Positions 35,336-45,306 of a stretch of 64,000 bases of DNA are shown here, piece after piece. The stretch spans positions 81,979 through 145,978 of the forward strand of contig CAYPTY010000005.1 in NCBI GenBank assembly GCA_964413935.1. Direction: 5' to 3'. Source of the DNA: CAYPTY01 sp964413935 (GTDB taxonomy: Bacteria; Bacteroidota; Rhodothermia; Balneolales; Balneolaceae). The notes under the pieces were generated by a model. It searched no databases, was not told where the DNA came from, and saw nothing but the letters and a program-made list of their open reading frames with translations. Position numbers and translations under genes: made by a program. Each line of letters starts with the position of its first letter. Within the stretch, counting starts at the first letter, position 1.

Positions 35336-36922
35336 ATGAAGAAATTTATTTTAACTCTGTTCCTGTCCGTTATAGCCGGATTTTCTGTATCTGCCCAAAT
35401 GAGCGACGCTCCGGACCGCAGTGAAGGCGAAGGGCCTTTTGGCCGACTCATTATTCGCGGGGTAACCATGATTGATGGAACAGGATCTCCGGCTGCCGGC
35501 CCTGTGGATATTGTGATTGAAGGAAATCGTATCGCACGTATTCAAAACGTGGGTTATCCCGGACTTCCCATCCGGGAAAACCGGCGTCCCAAAGCCGGTG
35601 AAAATGACAAGGTTATTGAGGCGGAAGGCATGTATGTATTACCCGGCTTCATCGACATGCACGCGCATACCGGTGGCGGCGCGCAGGGAACCACACCTGA
35701 ATATGTGTACAAACTCTGGCTGGCCCACGGCATTACCACCATCCGGGAACCGGGAAGTTTTAATGGAATTGACTGGACACTGCGGCATAAAGAGCGTTCA
35801 GCCAAAAATGAAATCACGGCGCCCCGTATTGTATCTTATGTGGGATTCGGGAATGGCTCTGATGGTCCCATCACTACCGGCGATCAGGCCCGGAAGTGGG
35901 TGCAGGATCTGAAGAAAAAAGGCGGGGATGGCATCAAATTCTTCGGGGCAAATCCTGAAGTATACTCAGCGGCGCTGAATGAAGCCGAAAAACTGGGACT
36001 TGGATCCATGGCTCATCATGCGCAGACACGTGTGGTCTATAACAATGTGGTTGGTTCAGCCCGGCTTGGGCTCAAAGGTATGACTCACTGGTATGGTTTG
36101 CCCGAGGCCCTCTTCACGGATAAAGTGATACAGGACTATCCCCTGGATTACAATTACAGTGATGAACAACATCGTTTTGAGGAAGCCGGAAAGCTATGGG
36201 AGCAAGCGGCAGCGCCCGGCTCGGACAAATGGAATGAAGTGATGGAAGAACTCCTCTCCTACAACTTCGAAATCAACCCGACCTTTACCATTTATGAAGC
36301 CTCCCGTGATTTGATGGCCCAACGACGGGCCGACTGGCATGAACAATATACCCTGCCCTCTCTCTGGCGCTTTTATGAGCCCAACCGCATTTCTCATGGC
36401 TCTTACTGGTTCGACTGGGGAACCGAGCAGGAAGTGGCTTGGAAGCGTAATTATCGCATCTGGATGCAGTTTGTGAACGAATACAAAAACCGCGGCGGAC
36501 TAGTAACCTTAGGATCGGATGCCGGTTACATCTACAAATTATATGGCTTCGCTTACATTCAGGAAATGGAGTTATTCAGGGAAGCCGGCTTCCATCCCCT
36601 GGAAATATTCCGTTCGGCTTCACTGGAGGCAGCAAAAGTGCTTGGAATGGATGATGAACTCGGTACCATAGAAGTGGGCAAACTGGCCGACCTGGTCATT
36701 GTCTCCGAAAATCCCCAGGCAAACCTGAAAGTGCTTTACGGTACCGGTGCCATTCGGGTGAATGAAAATAACGAAGCCGTTCGGGTTGGCGGTGTGCAAT
36801 ACACCATCAAAGACGGCATTGTTTTCGATGCTAAAGAATTGCTAAAAGACGTTGAAGAAATGGTAAAGGCCGCAAAACAGGCTGAAAACTTTAAAATTAC
36901 GCAACCCGGATCGGATTACTGA
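35336..36922 (+). CDS. Exported amidohydrolase-family protein
   Basis: The 528-residue protein has a signal peptide (LFLSVIAGFSVSAQ) and the amidohydrolase metal motif GFIDMHAHTGGG (His 109 and 111). Later come the histidines of SMAHHAQTR and the aspartate in TLGSDAGYIYKLYG. The C-terminal SLEAAKVLGMDDELGTIEVGKLADLVIV is the standard end of imidazolonepropionase-like amidohydrolases. It is probably periplasmic or surface-exposed and hydrolyses a cyclic amide or peptide-like compound. The substrate cannot be read from sequence. It is followed within 2 bases by a small outer-membrane-type protein gene. Confidence 0.88.
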   Translation: MKKFILTLFLSVIAGFSVSAQMSDAPDRSEGEGPFGRLIIRGVTMIDGTGSPAAGPVDIVIEGNRIARIQNVGYPGLPIRENRRPKAGENDKVIEAEGMYVLPGFIDMHAHTGGGAQGTTPEYVYKLWLAHGITTIREPGSFNGIDWTLRHKERSAKNEITAPRIVSYVGFGNGSDGPITTGDQARKWVQDLKKKGGDGIKFFGANPEVYSAALNEAEKLGLGSMAHHAQTRVVYNNVVGSARLGLKGMTHWYGLPEALFTDKVIQDYPLDYNYSDEQHRFEEAGKLWEQAAAPGSDKWNEVMEELLSYNFEINPTFTIYEASRDLMAQRRADWHEQYTLPSLWRFYEPNRISHGSYWFDWGTEQEVAWKRNYRIWMQFVNEYKNRGGLVTLGSDAGYIYKLYGFAYIQEMELFREAGFHPLEIFRSASLEAAKVLGMDDELGTIEVGKLADLVIVSENPQANLKVLYGTGAIRVNENNEAVRVGGVQYTIKDGIVFDAKELLKDVEEMVKAAKQAENFKITQPGSDY

Positions 36923-36924
36923 TC

Positions 36925-37398
36925 ATGAAGCCCACTTATTTTTTTTTACTGCTTACTTTTCTGATGTTATTTACCGCTAGCACCCAGGCCCAGAATCAGG
37001 GTTTTGGGTTTGGTGGCATGGTGGGAACACCTGACGGACTAAGCATACGAAAACAGGTTGGCCAGAATGCTGCCTTTCAGGGTGCAGCTTCCTTCAACCT
37101 GACCGAAAACTTCAGCACCCTGTATCTACATGGGGATCTGGTTTGGGAACTAACTGAGAATTTGGGCGAGCTGGAGGCAGGCCGACTGGTTCCCTATGCT
37201 GGCGTTGGGGCAAAAATGATATTCAGGGACGACATCGACAATGTATTCGGTGCCCGTTTTCCAGTCGGAATACTTTATGACTACGAACAGCATGTTGATG
37301 TATTCATCGAAACAGTTCCCTTTCTGGACCTGGAACCGACTGTTCGTATTTCCATTGCCGGTGCAGTCGGCTTCAGGGTATACCTGAATAGCAATTAA
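36925..37398 (+). CDS. Small predicted outer-membrane beta-barrel protein
   Basis: The 157-residue protein has a signal peptide (LLLTFLMLFTASTQAQ). A glycine- and aromatic-rich, strand-like body follows (GFGFGGMVGTPDGLSIRKQVG, LVPYAGVGAKMIF, AGAVGFRVYL), which suggests a small eight-stranded barrel. I do not recognise a named family. It is spaced 2 bases after the amidohydrolase and 37 bases before the PepSY-TM gene, so the three are probably one operon. Confidence 0.72.
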   Translation: MKPTYFFLLLTFLMLFTASTQAQNQGFGFGGMVGTPDGLSIRKQVGQNAAFQGAASFNLTENFSTLYLHGDLVWELTENLGELEAGRLVPYAGVGAKMIFRDDIDNVFGARFPVGILYDYEQHVDVFIETVPFLDLEPTVRISIAGAVGFRVYLNSN

Positions 37399-37435
37399 TA
37401 CGATCAACACACGAATCTCACACCCTTCTGACTGA

Positions 37436-37987
37436 ATGAAATGGAATCTGATTCGCGGTTCGCGCAAGGTGCACCGCTATGGGGCTATCATCATAGCCCT
37501 TCCTTTTCTTATTGTGATTGCCTCCGGAATTATCTTGCAGCTAAAGAAGGATGTAGCCTGGATTCAGCCTGAAAGTATGCGGGGGAGCTCAACCGAGCTG
37601 AACATCAGCTTTGACTCTCTGCTTGCCGCAGCCACAGCAGTTCCAGAAGCAGAAATCAGCAGCTGGGATGATGTGGACCGCATCGACGTACGCCCGGATA
37701 AAGGCATGGCCAAAATACGAGCCAATAATCGCTGGGAAATTCAGGTGGATACCAAAACCGGCGACATCCTGCAGGTGGAGTACCGGCGCTCCGATCTCAT
37801 TGAATCCATTCATGACGGTTCCTGGTTTTTCGATGCAGCCAAATACTGGATCTTCCTGCCATCCGGCATTATTGTTCTCATTCTATGGATCTCCGGGATG
37901 TATCTCTGGTTTCTGCCTAAAATCCACAAGAGACGCAATCGTCTTTGGAGAGAAGCCCTGCTTGAAGAAAGTGAGATGTCCGAGTAA
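37436..37987 (+). CDS. PepSY-associated transmembrane protein
   Basis: The 183-residue protein has the PepSY-TM pattern. An N-terminal RKVHRYGAIIIALPFLIVIASGIILQLKK helix (about 10-38) is followed by a periplasmic PepSY-like domain (about 45-125, containing IDVRPDKGMAKIRANNRWEIQVDTKTGD). A C-terminal helix comes next (about 142-163, WIFLPSGIIVLILWISGMYLWF) with a basic tail. Related proteins occur with iron uptake or ferric reductase genes, but no such partner is adjacent. It ends the plus-strand run before a bidirectional-looking terminator. Confidence 0.8.
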   Translation: MKWNLIRGSRKVHRYGAIIIALPFLIVIASGIILQLKKDVAWIQPESMRGSSTELNISFDSLLAAATAVPEAEISSWDDVDRIDVRPDKGMAKIRANNRWEIQVDTKTGDILQVEYRRSDLIESIHDGSWFFDAAKYWIFLPSGIIVLILWISGMYLWFLPKIHKRRNRLWREALLEESEMSE

Positions 37988-37990
37988 AAA

Positions 37991-38020
37991 AAAGCCCTGA
38001 CCGCATTGCAACCAGGGCTT
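37991..38020 (-). terminator. Intrinsic terminator between convergent genes
   Basis: The stem AAGCCCTG/CAGGGCTT (37992-37999 with 38013-38020) has a 13-base loop. On the minus strand it is followed by a T run (37992-37986), as expected for the end of the tricorn-like protease transcript. The plus-strand side has only a weak T-rich tail. Confidence 0.8.
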
Positions 38021-38046
38021 AATATTATTTCTTAATAGCTGATGGA

Positions 38047-41000
38047 TTAGATATCCTTCAGCAGTTCTTCGACCGCACGTTTCAGCTGAGGGTCTTCGCC
38101 TTTGGCTTTACTGTCGGGTTCATTATCCACGATAATGTCCGGAACAGCCGGGCCATGCTCCATATTCTCCCCGGTAGCTTTCACAAACCAGCCCCGGAAT
38201 GGCATGCGCACAAAGGAGCCATCAATCAAACCAGCTCCTCCGGTTGAAATCACAGCCCCAAAAGTAGGTTTGCCCACCAGTTTACCGATGCCCACATTCT
38301 TGAAAGCATGAGAGAAAATCTCCGCATTAGAGTAGGAAGTCTCATTGCACATAGCAATGGAAGGCTTGTACCAGGCCGCCAGCGGCAGTCGGCTTAGCGG
38401 ATAATACTCCCGGAATTCAGGATGCTGATCCAGGCTCTCAGCTGCACCTCTTGGCACGGTATAAGCATGCTGAGTCACATTCAGGACGGCCATCAACAGA
38501 TCCGTGGTGCTACCGCCACCGTTCCAGCGCACATCAATCACGATTCCATCCTTGCCGAATCCGGATGCTTTCAGTTCACGCTCAAATCGCTCAAAACTGC
38601 TGAAATTCATGGCCCGGATGTGGATGTAACCCAGCTTTCCATCCGAGTATTCGTCAACCAGTTTCTTGCGAGAAGCAACATATTCTTCATAGAGCTCGGT
38701 ACTAAGTGAGCGTTCAGGCTGAATCACCACTTCCCGTTCCCTTCCCCGGGAATCTTCCACAGTAAGTAACACCTGTTCGCCATCGGTATTCACCAGGCTA
38801 GAATAATAGTTCATGTTGCTGTTAATCGGTGTTCCGTTTATGGAAGATATTAGATCACCCACATTCAGCCTGCTTTTCTCACGATCGGCCGGGGAGCCCA
38901 TCACCACGCGGGTAACACGAACTCCATTTTCTTCGGGAACTACTTCAACCCCGATTAAACCGGTACGCTCCTGCTGGGTTTCTTCTGGATTATCACCTCC
39001 ACGAAGTCCCATATGACTGGCATTCAGCTGTCCCAGCATCCAGTTCATCATGAATACAAAGTCCTGCCGGGTGGATGCTTTCATCGCCCAGGGCTTGTAT
39101 TTCTCTTTGAGTGCATTCCAGTCGCGGCCGTGGAAATCCGGATCATAAAATCCCTTATCCAGTTCTCTCCAGCCTTCCTCAAAGATCTGTTCTCTTTCCA
39201 TTTCATGATCCACTTTGAGTTCCGCGCGGAATGGAATGTTGGTCAGTTTTCCGGATGAAGGATCCAGCAGAGTTACTCTGCCACTTTTGGTCCCAATTAA
39301 TGATTTTCCGTCGTGAGTCAGTCTAAGGCTACCGATGTTCTGCCCACCTTTGGTAACCTGCTTCAGTTCTGAGCGGTCATATTTGATACTGTAAATATCG
39401 GAACCACTTACATCGGGATCGGATGAGGAGAAGTAGAAGGTTTCTCCATCCTCTGAAATCACCAGGTTAAACTCATTGCCCGGCAGAAAGGTAAGCTGAT
39501 ACAGACGCTCATGGATGTTCTCAAAGTCGATCTGTACTTCGTCGCTCTCTTCCGTTTCTTCCTCTTCGAAATAATAACCTTCTTCCCTTTCGAGCTGGGT
39601 TTTCTCATAATCTTCCTGCTTCAGCCATACAAACCAGACATCATAATCCTGATTATTGCGGTTGCTGAGGAAGCCCAGCTTGGATCCATCTTTACTCCAC
39701 ACCGGTGAGGTATCGCCTTTGGGATGCATGCTCACATTTACCGATTCCATGCTGTTGTCGGCCGCGTGGATATAAATCTCATTATCGAAATTGAGGTCGG
39801 CCAGGGAATAAGCCAGCCATTTGCTGTCCGGGCTCCAGCTGATGCCACCGGGTGTATCCCAGCCGTCCAGCAGGGTTTTAGAATTGCGCAGACGCCCGTT
39901 CTCATCGATATCGGCTGTAATCAGTTTGCCCCGCCCTACCACATAGGCAATTTTGCTGCGATCGGGGGAAAGCACGAAATACATTTCGTCCTCTTCGGTG
40001 TCCGTCAAACGGATGACCTCATGCTTCAGTGATTTGAAAATATTTGTTTTGTTCGGATCGGAAGAGCGAGCCATAAACAGATCATACTGACCGTCACGGT
40101 CTGAGGTAAAAATTATGGTTGAATCATTGATCCAGGCTGCATTGCGGTCTCTCCAGTTATGCTCAGACAGATTAACCGTACGGTTTTTGTCTTTGTCGTT
40201 TTCCGTCACAAAAACTTCGCCCCTGATGGTCATTGCCAGCAGCTCACCGTTGGGTGAAAGCTCAAAATCTGACACGTTGTTGGTGTAGGTCATGTACTCC
40301 ACCTGATCAAAGCGCTGATCCGCGGAAATATCCAGATTTACCTTCTGCAGGCCTGAACCATCCGTGCTGATGGTGTAGAGGTTGGTATCCCGTTCGAATA
40401 CGATGGTGGAATTATCGGCGCTCACATCCATATGACGGATTCCCTCATCCTCGAAGCTGGTCAGGGCTACGGGTTCACCGGTGGCTTTACCGGAAGCAGT
40501 CATCATTTGCTTGTAGATATTGTATCGTCCGCTGCGGGCACTGATGAAATACAGCGTAGTGTCATTTCCCCAAACCGGCATAAAGTCCTGAATGGAGTTG
40601 TCGGTAATCTCGGTGTAGGTTCCGGTTTGGGTATCATAAATCCAGATATCGCGGTCAGCCGGACCATCATACGCTTCTCTGGAGATACGGCAGTTCCCAC
40701 GGGTATGAGCGATAAAACGGCCGTTTGGAGATACATTCGGGTTGTTACCGAAGGAATCCAGTAATCGGCTGGGTGTGCCTCCTGTTGCCGGAACATGATG
40801 GATTTCTGCATCCCGCTCAACCTGACGGAAGAGGCGGAATGTTTCGAAAAGCAGCCTGCCATCCGGTGACCAGTCGCTGAGTTGATCACCCGCTGAATGC
40901 CAGGTGATGCGCTGCGGAACACCTCCATCGGCATCCACCACATACAGATCGGCATTGCCAAAACGGTCGCCGCTGAAAGCGATATGAGAGCCGTCAGGGC

Positions 41001-41214
41001 TCCATTTCGGTGCTTCTTCATAAGCTTCATGTATAGTCAGCCTTTTGGCATTGGAACCGTCGGTATCGGCGGTCCAGATATCACCCTGATAGGAGAAGGT
41101 GATTTTAGCTGCATCCGGACTGATAGCCGGATGGCGCGGCAGTAAGCCGTCGTTCTGTGCAAAACCAGGCTGACTGCTTAAGACAGCCAGCAAAAGGAAG
41201 ATTGTGATTCTCAT
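38047..41214 (-). CDS. Tricorn protease-like S41 family peptidase
   Basis: The 1055-residue protein has a signal peptide (LLLAVLSSQPGFAQ), unlike archaeal cytosolic tricorn. Two beta-propeller regions follow (about 25-330 and 340-640), with many WSPDGSHIAFSG and PVWSKDGSKLGFLS repeats. There is a C1-like helical part (EEGWRELDKGFYDPDFHGRDW), a PDZ domain (about 760-840, GVEVVPEENGVRVTRVV) and the S41 core GIVIDVRWNGGGSTTDLL. The catalytic serine segment is ETSYSNAEIFSHAFK and the end is ILPDI-like (VPDIIVDNEPDSKAKGEDPQLKRA). It is probably a periplasmic peptidase degrading oligopeptides. The M14 carboxypeptidase gene is 22 bases upstream on the same strand. Confidence 0.9.
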   Translation of the reverse strand: MRITIFLLLAVLSSQPGFAQNDGLLPRHPAISPDAAKITFSYQGDIWTADTDGSNAKRLTIHEAYEEAPKWSPDGSHIAFSGDRFGNADLYVVDADGGVPQRITWHSAGDQLSDWSPDGRLLFETFRLFRQVERDAEIHHVPATGGTPSRLLDSFGNNPNVSPNGRFIAHTRGNCRISREAYDGPADRDIWIYDTQTGTYTEITDNSIQDFMPVWGNDTTLYFISARSGRYNIYKQMMTASGKATGEPVALTSFEDEGIRHMDVSADNSTIVFERDTNLYTISTDGSGLQKVNLDISADQRFDQVEYMTYTNNVSDFELSPNGELLAMTIRGEVFVTENDKDKNRTVNLSEHNWRDRNAAWINDSTIIFTSDRDGQYDLFMARSSDPNKTNIFKSLKHEVIRLTDTEEDEMYFVLSPDRSKIAYVVGRGKLITADIDENGRLRNSKTLLDGWDTPGGISWSPDSKWLAYSLADLNFDNEIYIHAADNSMESVNVSMHPKGDTSPVWSKDGSKLGFLSNRNNQDYDVWFVWLKQEDYEKTQLEREEGYYFEEEETEESDEVQIDFENIHERLYQLTFLPGNEFNLVISEDGETFYFSSSDPDVSGSDIYSIKYDRSELKQVTKGGQNIGSLRLTHDGKSLIGTKSGRVTLLDPSSGKLTNIPFRAELKVDHEMEREQIFEEGWRELDKGFYDPDFHGRDWNALKEKYKPWAMKASTRQDFVFMMNWMLGQLNASHMGLRGGDNPEETQQERTGLIGVEVVPEENGVRVTRVVMGSPADREKSRLNVGDLISSINGTPINSNMNYYSSLVNTDGEQVLLTVEDSRGREREVVIQPERSLSTELYEEYVASRKKLVDEYSDGKLGYIHIRAMNFSSFERFERELKASGFGKDGIVIDVRWNGGGSTTDLLMAVLNVTQHAYTVPRGAAESLDQHPEFREYYPLSRLPLAAWYKPSIAMCNETSYSNAEIFSHAFKNVGIGKLVGKPTFGAVISTGGAGLIDGSFVRMPFRGWFVKATGENMEHGPAVPDIIVDNEPDSKAKGEDPQLKRAVEELLKDI

Positions 41215-41236
41215 AACTCTTTGATTTAATTATTGA

Positions 41237-43831
41237 TTAATAACTTGGGACAATCATGACCGCGTTCTGAATAATGCGGGATGGTCCCACCCAGAACATG
41301 CGATATTGGGTGTTATCCTGAATCAGCACCACATTACCTGAGCCCATCGGTTGATGAGCCAGAAATGCCTGTCCGGCCAGTGCTGATTTATTTTCCTGTG
41401 AGGCATAACCTGAGGCCAGCAGGGCATTTTCATCCTTATGATAGTATCCCACTACCCGGTAATCAGCGGAAGGTTTAAAAGCAGATGTACCGAATTTGAG
41501 GGAGTAAACTGCTTCCGGCATGCCATAAGCGAGCGGATGTGAAGTATCCAGCAGGGCATTGAATGAAGCTCCCGGGATGCGCTGCAGGCCCGATATCCGT
41601 TCCAGATCTTCGGTGCGGGCATAGGTTTCTTCCTGTTCAGCGCTGTCATCTTCTGACTCCGTCAGTTCGATGTCCGTGAAACCGGAGCCACTCTTGGTGA
41701 AGAAAGCAGCCGCGCTTTCAGTGGCTACAAGAGTACCACCCTCGCGCACCCAGTTTTTCAGTACTTCCAACCGGTCTCCGTTCAGCAGACTGCCCAGGTT
41801 TCCGGCTCCGGGCAGCAAAAGTACGTCATAGTCTTTTAAATCAATTTGATTGAGGGAGGTGGATCTGATTCTGGAAATACCGAATTCAGTCCAGCGGTCA
41901 AACAGAAACCAGAGCTGTCCGGCTGTGTAGGAACTGAACGGGCTGTCAACCATGAGGGCAACTTTGGGCGGATGCAGCACATCACTGCTTCTGGAGCCAA
42001 GATCCATTCCGTCGTCCATGCGGCCGGTGTCGAAACCCTTAATGCGAACTCCGGCTGCCTCAGCTAAAGCCTGCATATCAGATGATAATGATCCCATTTT
42101 TTCCCGGTTACGGCCAAGCAGAACAATCAGCGTGCCACGGGAATATTGAACGCCTTTGTAGGTGAAGGTTCGGCCGGCTGTTCTCACACGGTAGCCCATC
42201 TTCCAGAGATGAGACAAGGCTTTGGGTGCATTTTTCTGCGACCACTCGATGACATAGGCATAACCGGCTCCCGGATTTTCAACTCCTGACTCTGCCATCA
42301 GCGGCGTTTCAACCGGATTTGCATCCGCACTGATCCGGCTGATGGTCCAGACCGCATCCAGGTTATAAGCCTGAGGTACACTCCAGGTCGACATATCGTA
42401 CATCACCGAATCTTCAATAGCGAAATTTCTGCGGAACAGGGTGTTCACGAACAGGTGTTTTGCCTGATCGGCCCGGATCAGAAAATCTCCTTGCTGAAAG
42501 CTTCTTCTGACCTGCTCTCCTTTTCGGTATTCAAAACCTCTAACATCCAGATTACTGTTCAGCCTTTCCACTTCAACCCCATGCTGCAGCAGCATGTTGA
42601 TAACATCATAGGTATAGTCATCCGGATTATCGGGCAGCAGATAAGCAGTTTCATTGCCCTTTTTGCTTTCGGTTGCAAATGCTTTAGCGAAATATTCCAG
42701 TAAGCCCGTGCGGTTGCTGACGGCTGTTTTAACCACCGACACCGAATTAGCATAATGATCAAAAATGCGCTGGCGGAGGGTGAGTACATATCCGTCCTCG
42801 GTTTCAACAGCCCGGCCGCCCCGTGAATGGCCGCCCTGTTCTGCCAGCATACCGATCCCCCCCATCACACTGGGATAGGAAGAACCGTAACCGGGATAGT
42901 AGAAGTCGAAGGCCTCCCGCGTTGCATAGGAAACGCCCGCTTTATCAAATTCAGCTATGGCTCCCCTACCGAAAGCATCGGTCCAGCGCTCATAATCATC
43001 CGGCAAATCCAGATTGCGGGGTGTGGTACCTGGCATAGTGAAATAATTGGAGTTGAATCCCTGCTCGTGCAGATCCAGATGCACCTGCGGCAACCACTGC
43101 TGATAGGCTTTAATACGTCCACGCGACTCGGGATGCACCAGCCACACCCAATCCCGGTTCAGGTCAAACCAGTAATGATTGGTTCGGCCACCCGGCCAGA
43201 TTTCATCATGCTCCAGATCCGAAGCATCGGTATTTAGCACATTGGCCTGTGATGATTTATACCAGGTTACATAGCGGTCACGACCATCCGGATTGATCAT
43301 AGGGTCGATAATAACCACCGATTCACGAAGTAGTTGCAGGGTTTCAGCATCTGTGGCAGCAGCAAAACGATAGGCGGTCTGCATAGCTGCCTCACTGCTG
43401 GAAGGCTCATTTCCATGCACATTGTAACTCAGCCAGACCACAACCGGATGATTTTCAGTTTCGGTTTGAGTTGATGGATCGGCAAGATCCAGATTAGCCA
43501 ATCGTATTTCATCTAATTGGTTATGATTATCTGATGAAGTGATGACGGCGTAAATCAGTTCACGGCCTTCATAGGTCTCGCCGTAGCTCTGCACCGTCAT
43601 TCGATCGGTATTTTCTGACAGATATCTAAAATAGGCTGCGACTTGATGGTGCGTGGTGTATTCCTCACCCAGTTCATAGCCAAGAAATTCGGCCGGTGAT
43701 AAAATTACATTGCTGTAGGTAATTTCAGGGTCAAAGGGAAATCGTTGGTTTACTTCCGAAGTCTGTGCCTGAAGAGATGAGCTGATGGCGGCTGCAAACA
43801 ATATCAGCATTCCGATGGTTTTTTGAGCCAT
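41237..43831 (-). CDS. Exported M14-family zinc carboxypeptidase
   Basis: The 864-residue protein has a signal peptide (LILFAAAISSSLQAQ) and an M14 catalytic domain (about 60-360). The zinc motif is NVHGNEPSSSEAA (H-x2-E), with the second histidine region PQVHLDLHEQG and the catalytic glutamate segment GMLAEQGGHSRG. The C-terminal half contains a glutamine-amidotransferase-like Rossmann segment (DVLLLPGAGNLGSLLNGDRLEVLKNWVREGG). This composite is known in large Bacteroidota M14 proteins. It lies between the tricorn-like protease and a TPR/propeller protein. The two peptidases could cooperate in periplasmic peptide breakdown. Confidence 0.88.
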   Translation of the reverse strand: MAQKTIGMLILFAAAISSSLQAQTSEVNQRFPFDPEITYSNVILSPAEFLGYELGEEYTTHHQVAAYFRYLSENTDRMTVQSYGETYEGRELIYAVITSSDNHNQLDEIRLANLDLADPSTQTETENHPVVVWLSYNVHGNEPSSSEAAMQTAYRFAAATDAETLQLLRESVVIIDPMINPDGRDRYVTWYKSSQANVLNTDASDLEHDEIWPGGRTNHYWFDLNRDWVWLVHPESRGRIKAYQQWLPQVHLDLHEQGFNSNYFTMPGTTPRNLDLPDDYERWTDAFGRGAIAEFDKAGVSYATREAFDFYYPGYGSSYPSVMGGIGMLAEQGGHSRGGRAVETEDGYVLTLRQRIFDHYANSVSVVKTAVSNRTGLLEYFAKAFATESKKGNETAYLLPDNPDDYTYDVINMLLQHGVEVERLNSNLDVRGFEYRKGEQVRRSFQQGDFLIRADQAKHLFVNTLFRRNFAIEDSVMYDMSTWSVPQAYNLDAVWTISRISADANPVETPLMAESGVENPGAGYAYVIEWSQKNAPKALSHLWKMGYRVRTAGRTFTYKGVQYSRGTLIVLLGRNREKMGSLSSDMQALAEAAGVRIKGFDTGRMDDGMDLGSRSSDVLHPPKVALMVDSPFSSYTAGQLWFLFDRWTEFGISRIRSTSLNQIDLKDYDVLLLPGAGNLGSLLNGDRLEVLKNWVREGGTLVATESAAAFFTKSGSGFTDIELTESEDDSAEQEETYARTEDLERISGLQRIPGASFNALLDTSHPLAYGMPEAVYSLKFGTSAFKPSADYRVVGYYHKDENALLASGYASQENKSALAGQAFLAHQPMGSGNVVLIQDNTQYRMFWVGPSRIIQNAVMIVPSY

Positions 43832-43840
43832 GTATGTCCG

Positions 43841-45115
43841 TTAGTTTTGGTTGAGATCAATTTTCATGATGAGGGGAACCGGATGAATACTTTCCGGCCC
43901 GATGTTACCGTCCTGGTCATATCGCGGCCATGGACTGTTGGCAACATAATAAAACTGATCTCCCACTAAAACACCTAAAGTTGGCTCTTCAAGTACGGGG
44001 TTGGCACGTTCGAGGAAGCGAAATGAGCTTATGGCATCCATATCTTCATTCAGATAATACTGCATGATGCGTTTGGGACGGATACCATTGTGGATGGTAA
44101 TAAGACTGTTGTTGTAAAAGTACAAACCATCGATGCCCATGAGGCTGTATTCTTCGGAAGGATTAAAGGCTTGAACTTCACCATTCTCCATATTCATTCT
44201 GAACAGACCACGTCGGTAGTCCGCAAAAAAGAGTACATCACCAGTATCATTAAATGCCAGCCCCTGCAGGCTGATAAAGTTCTCAAACTCCTTCACCAGA
44301 TTCAGTCTTTCACTGTCCGGATCAATCATGTAAAGGGCTTTGTGTCGGCTGTCTGAAATGTAAACGCGATTGGTACCAGGTTGCATGGCCATATCACCGA
44401 AATAATGCTTCTCCTCATCCAGCGCTGAATAGACGGCCATCACTTCATTATCCTGCAGGTCAATAAGCAATACCTTTGACTTTCCCCGCATATCTTCTGT
44501 GTAGCCTTCCCATTCATCAATGGCCCCGGTTGAAACCCATAAACGCTGATTTTCATCATCCATCACCAGCGAGCTTACTGCCATCATCTCCGGTGCGCTG
44601 ATCTCGGAGGTCTGTCCCTCCCTGATTCGGATTACTTTTCCTTTATGGATACTGCTGATATAAAAAGCATTCTCATCCTGCCTGTAAGCAATGCCTTCGG
44701 GATGGAGTATGCGATCTTGCAGTGTGAAGGCGGTGTCGCTTAGGCTGACGGTTGTATTCATCGCCTCAAAACCAATTTTCAGTTTTAAGAACCGTTTTTC
44801 ATTCTGCAGGTAGTCAAAAGCATCATCATTGAGCAGTTCGAGGGAGGCATTCACCTGCTGTAAACCCGATAGGTAACGGTAAACCAGATCTTTTTTTCCC
44901 GCCTTGGCTGATGCGACTGAGAGCAACCTGAGAATACTAGGATGCCCGGGAAGCAGAGAATCGGCCTTCTGCAGTTTTTGCAGGGAGGCCTCGGCTTCTC
45001 CTTCATTCAGAAGGCGGCTGCCTTCACGAACAAAACCCCGCACTTCTTTCATCTGTGCATGGCTGTAGATAGGGGCGAAAAGAAAAATTAAGACAATCGA
45101 AATGAATGCGCGCAT
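43841..45115 (-). CDS. Exported TPR plus SMP-30-like beta-propeller protein
   Basis: The 424-residue protein starts with a signal peptide (MRAFISIVLIFLFAPIYSHAQ). A short TPR-like helical region follows (about 25-105, LLNEGEAEASLQKLQKADSLLPGHPS), then a six-bladed propeller of the SMP-30/NHL type with GIAYRQDENAFYISSIHKGKVIRI and RVYISDSRHKALYMID repeats. I chose ATG 45115 because the longer frame (to 45196) would put residues without signal character before the signal peptide. It begins the minus-strand run with the M14 and tricorn-like peptidases. Enzymatic activity is not evident; it may bind a ligand. Confidence 0.75.
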   Translation of the reverse strand: MRAFISIVLIFLFAPIYSHAQMKEVRGFVREGSRLLNEGEAEASLQKLQKADSLLPGHPSILRLLSVASAKAGKKDLVYRYLSGLQQVNASLELLNDDAFDYLQNEKRFLKLKIGFEAMNTTVSLSDTAFTLQDRILHPEGIAYRQDENAFYISSIHKGKVIRIREGQTSEISAPEMMAVSSLVMDDENQRLWVSTGAIDEWEGYTEDMRGKSKVLLIDLQDNEVMAVYSALDEEKHYFGDMAMQPGTNRVYISDSRHKALYMIDPDSERLNLVKEFENFISLQGLAFNDTGDVLFFADYRRGLFRMNMENGEVQAFNPSEEYSLMGIDGLYFYNNSLITIHNGIRPKRIMQYYLNEDMDAISSFRFLERANPVLEEPTLGVLVGDQFYYVANSPWPRYDQDGNIGPESIHPVPLIMKIDLNQN

Positions 45116-45306
45116 AGCATTGTAATTTATGGCATCTAAATTACCTGCATTCCCCGTAAAAAGGGGTAAAAGCACGCTAAATCTGATATTTTTCATCCCG
45201 TTTCTGAAGACGGATTACCCTAAAGTTTCCCAAATAAAATATTTTCAGGGCAGGGCTGAAAATCTGAACATGAAATTTTACAAATTCAGCACTACACAGC
45301 TATCCA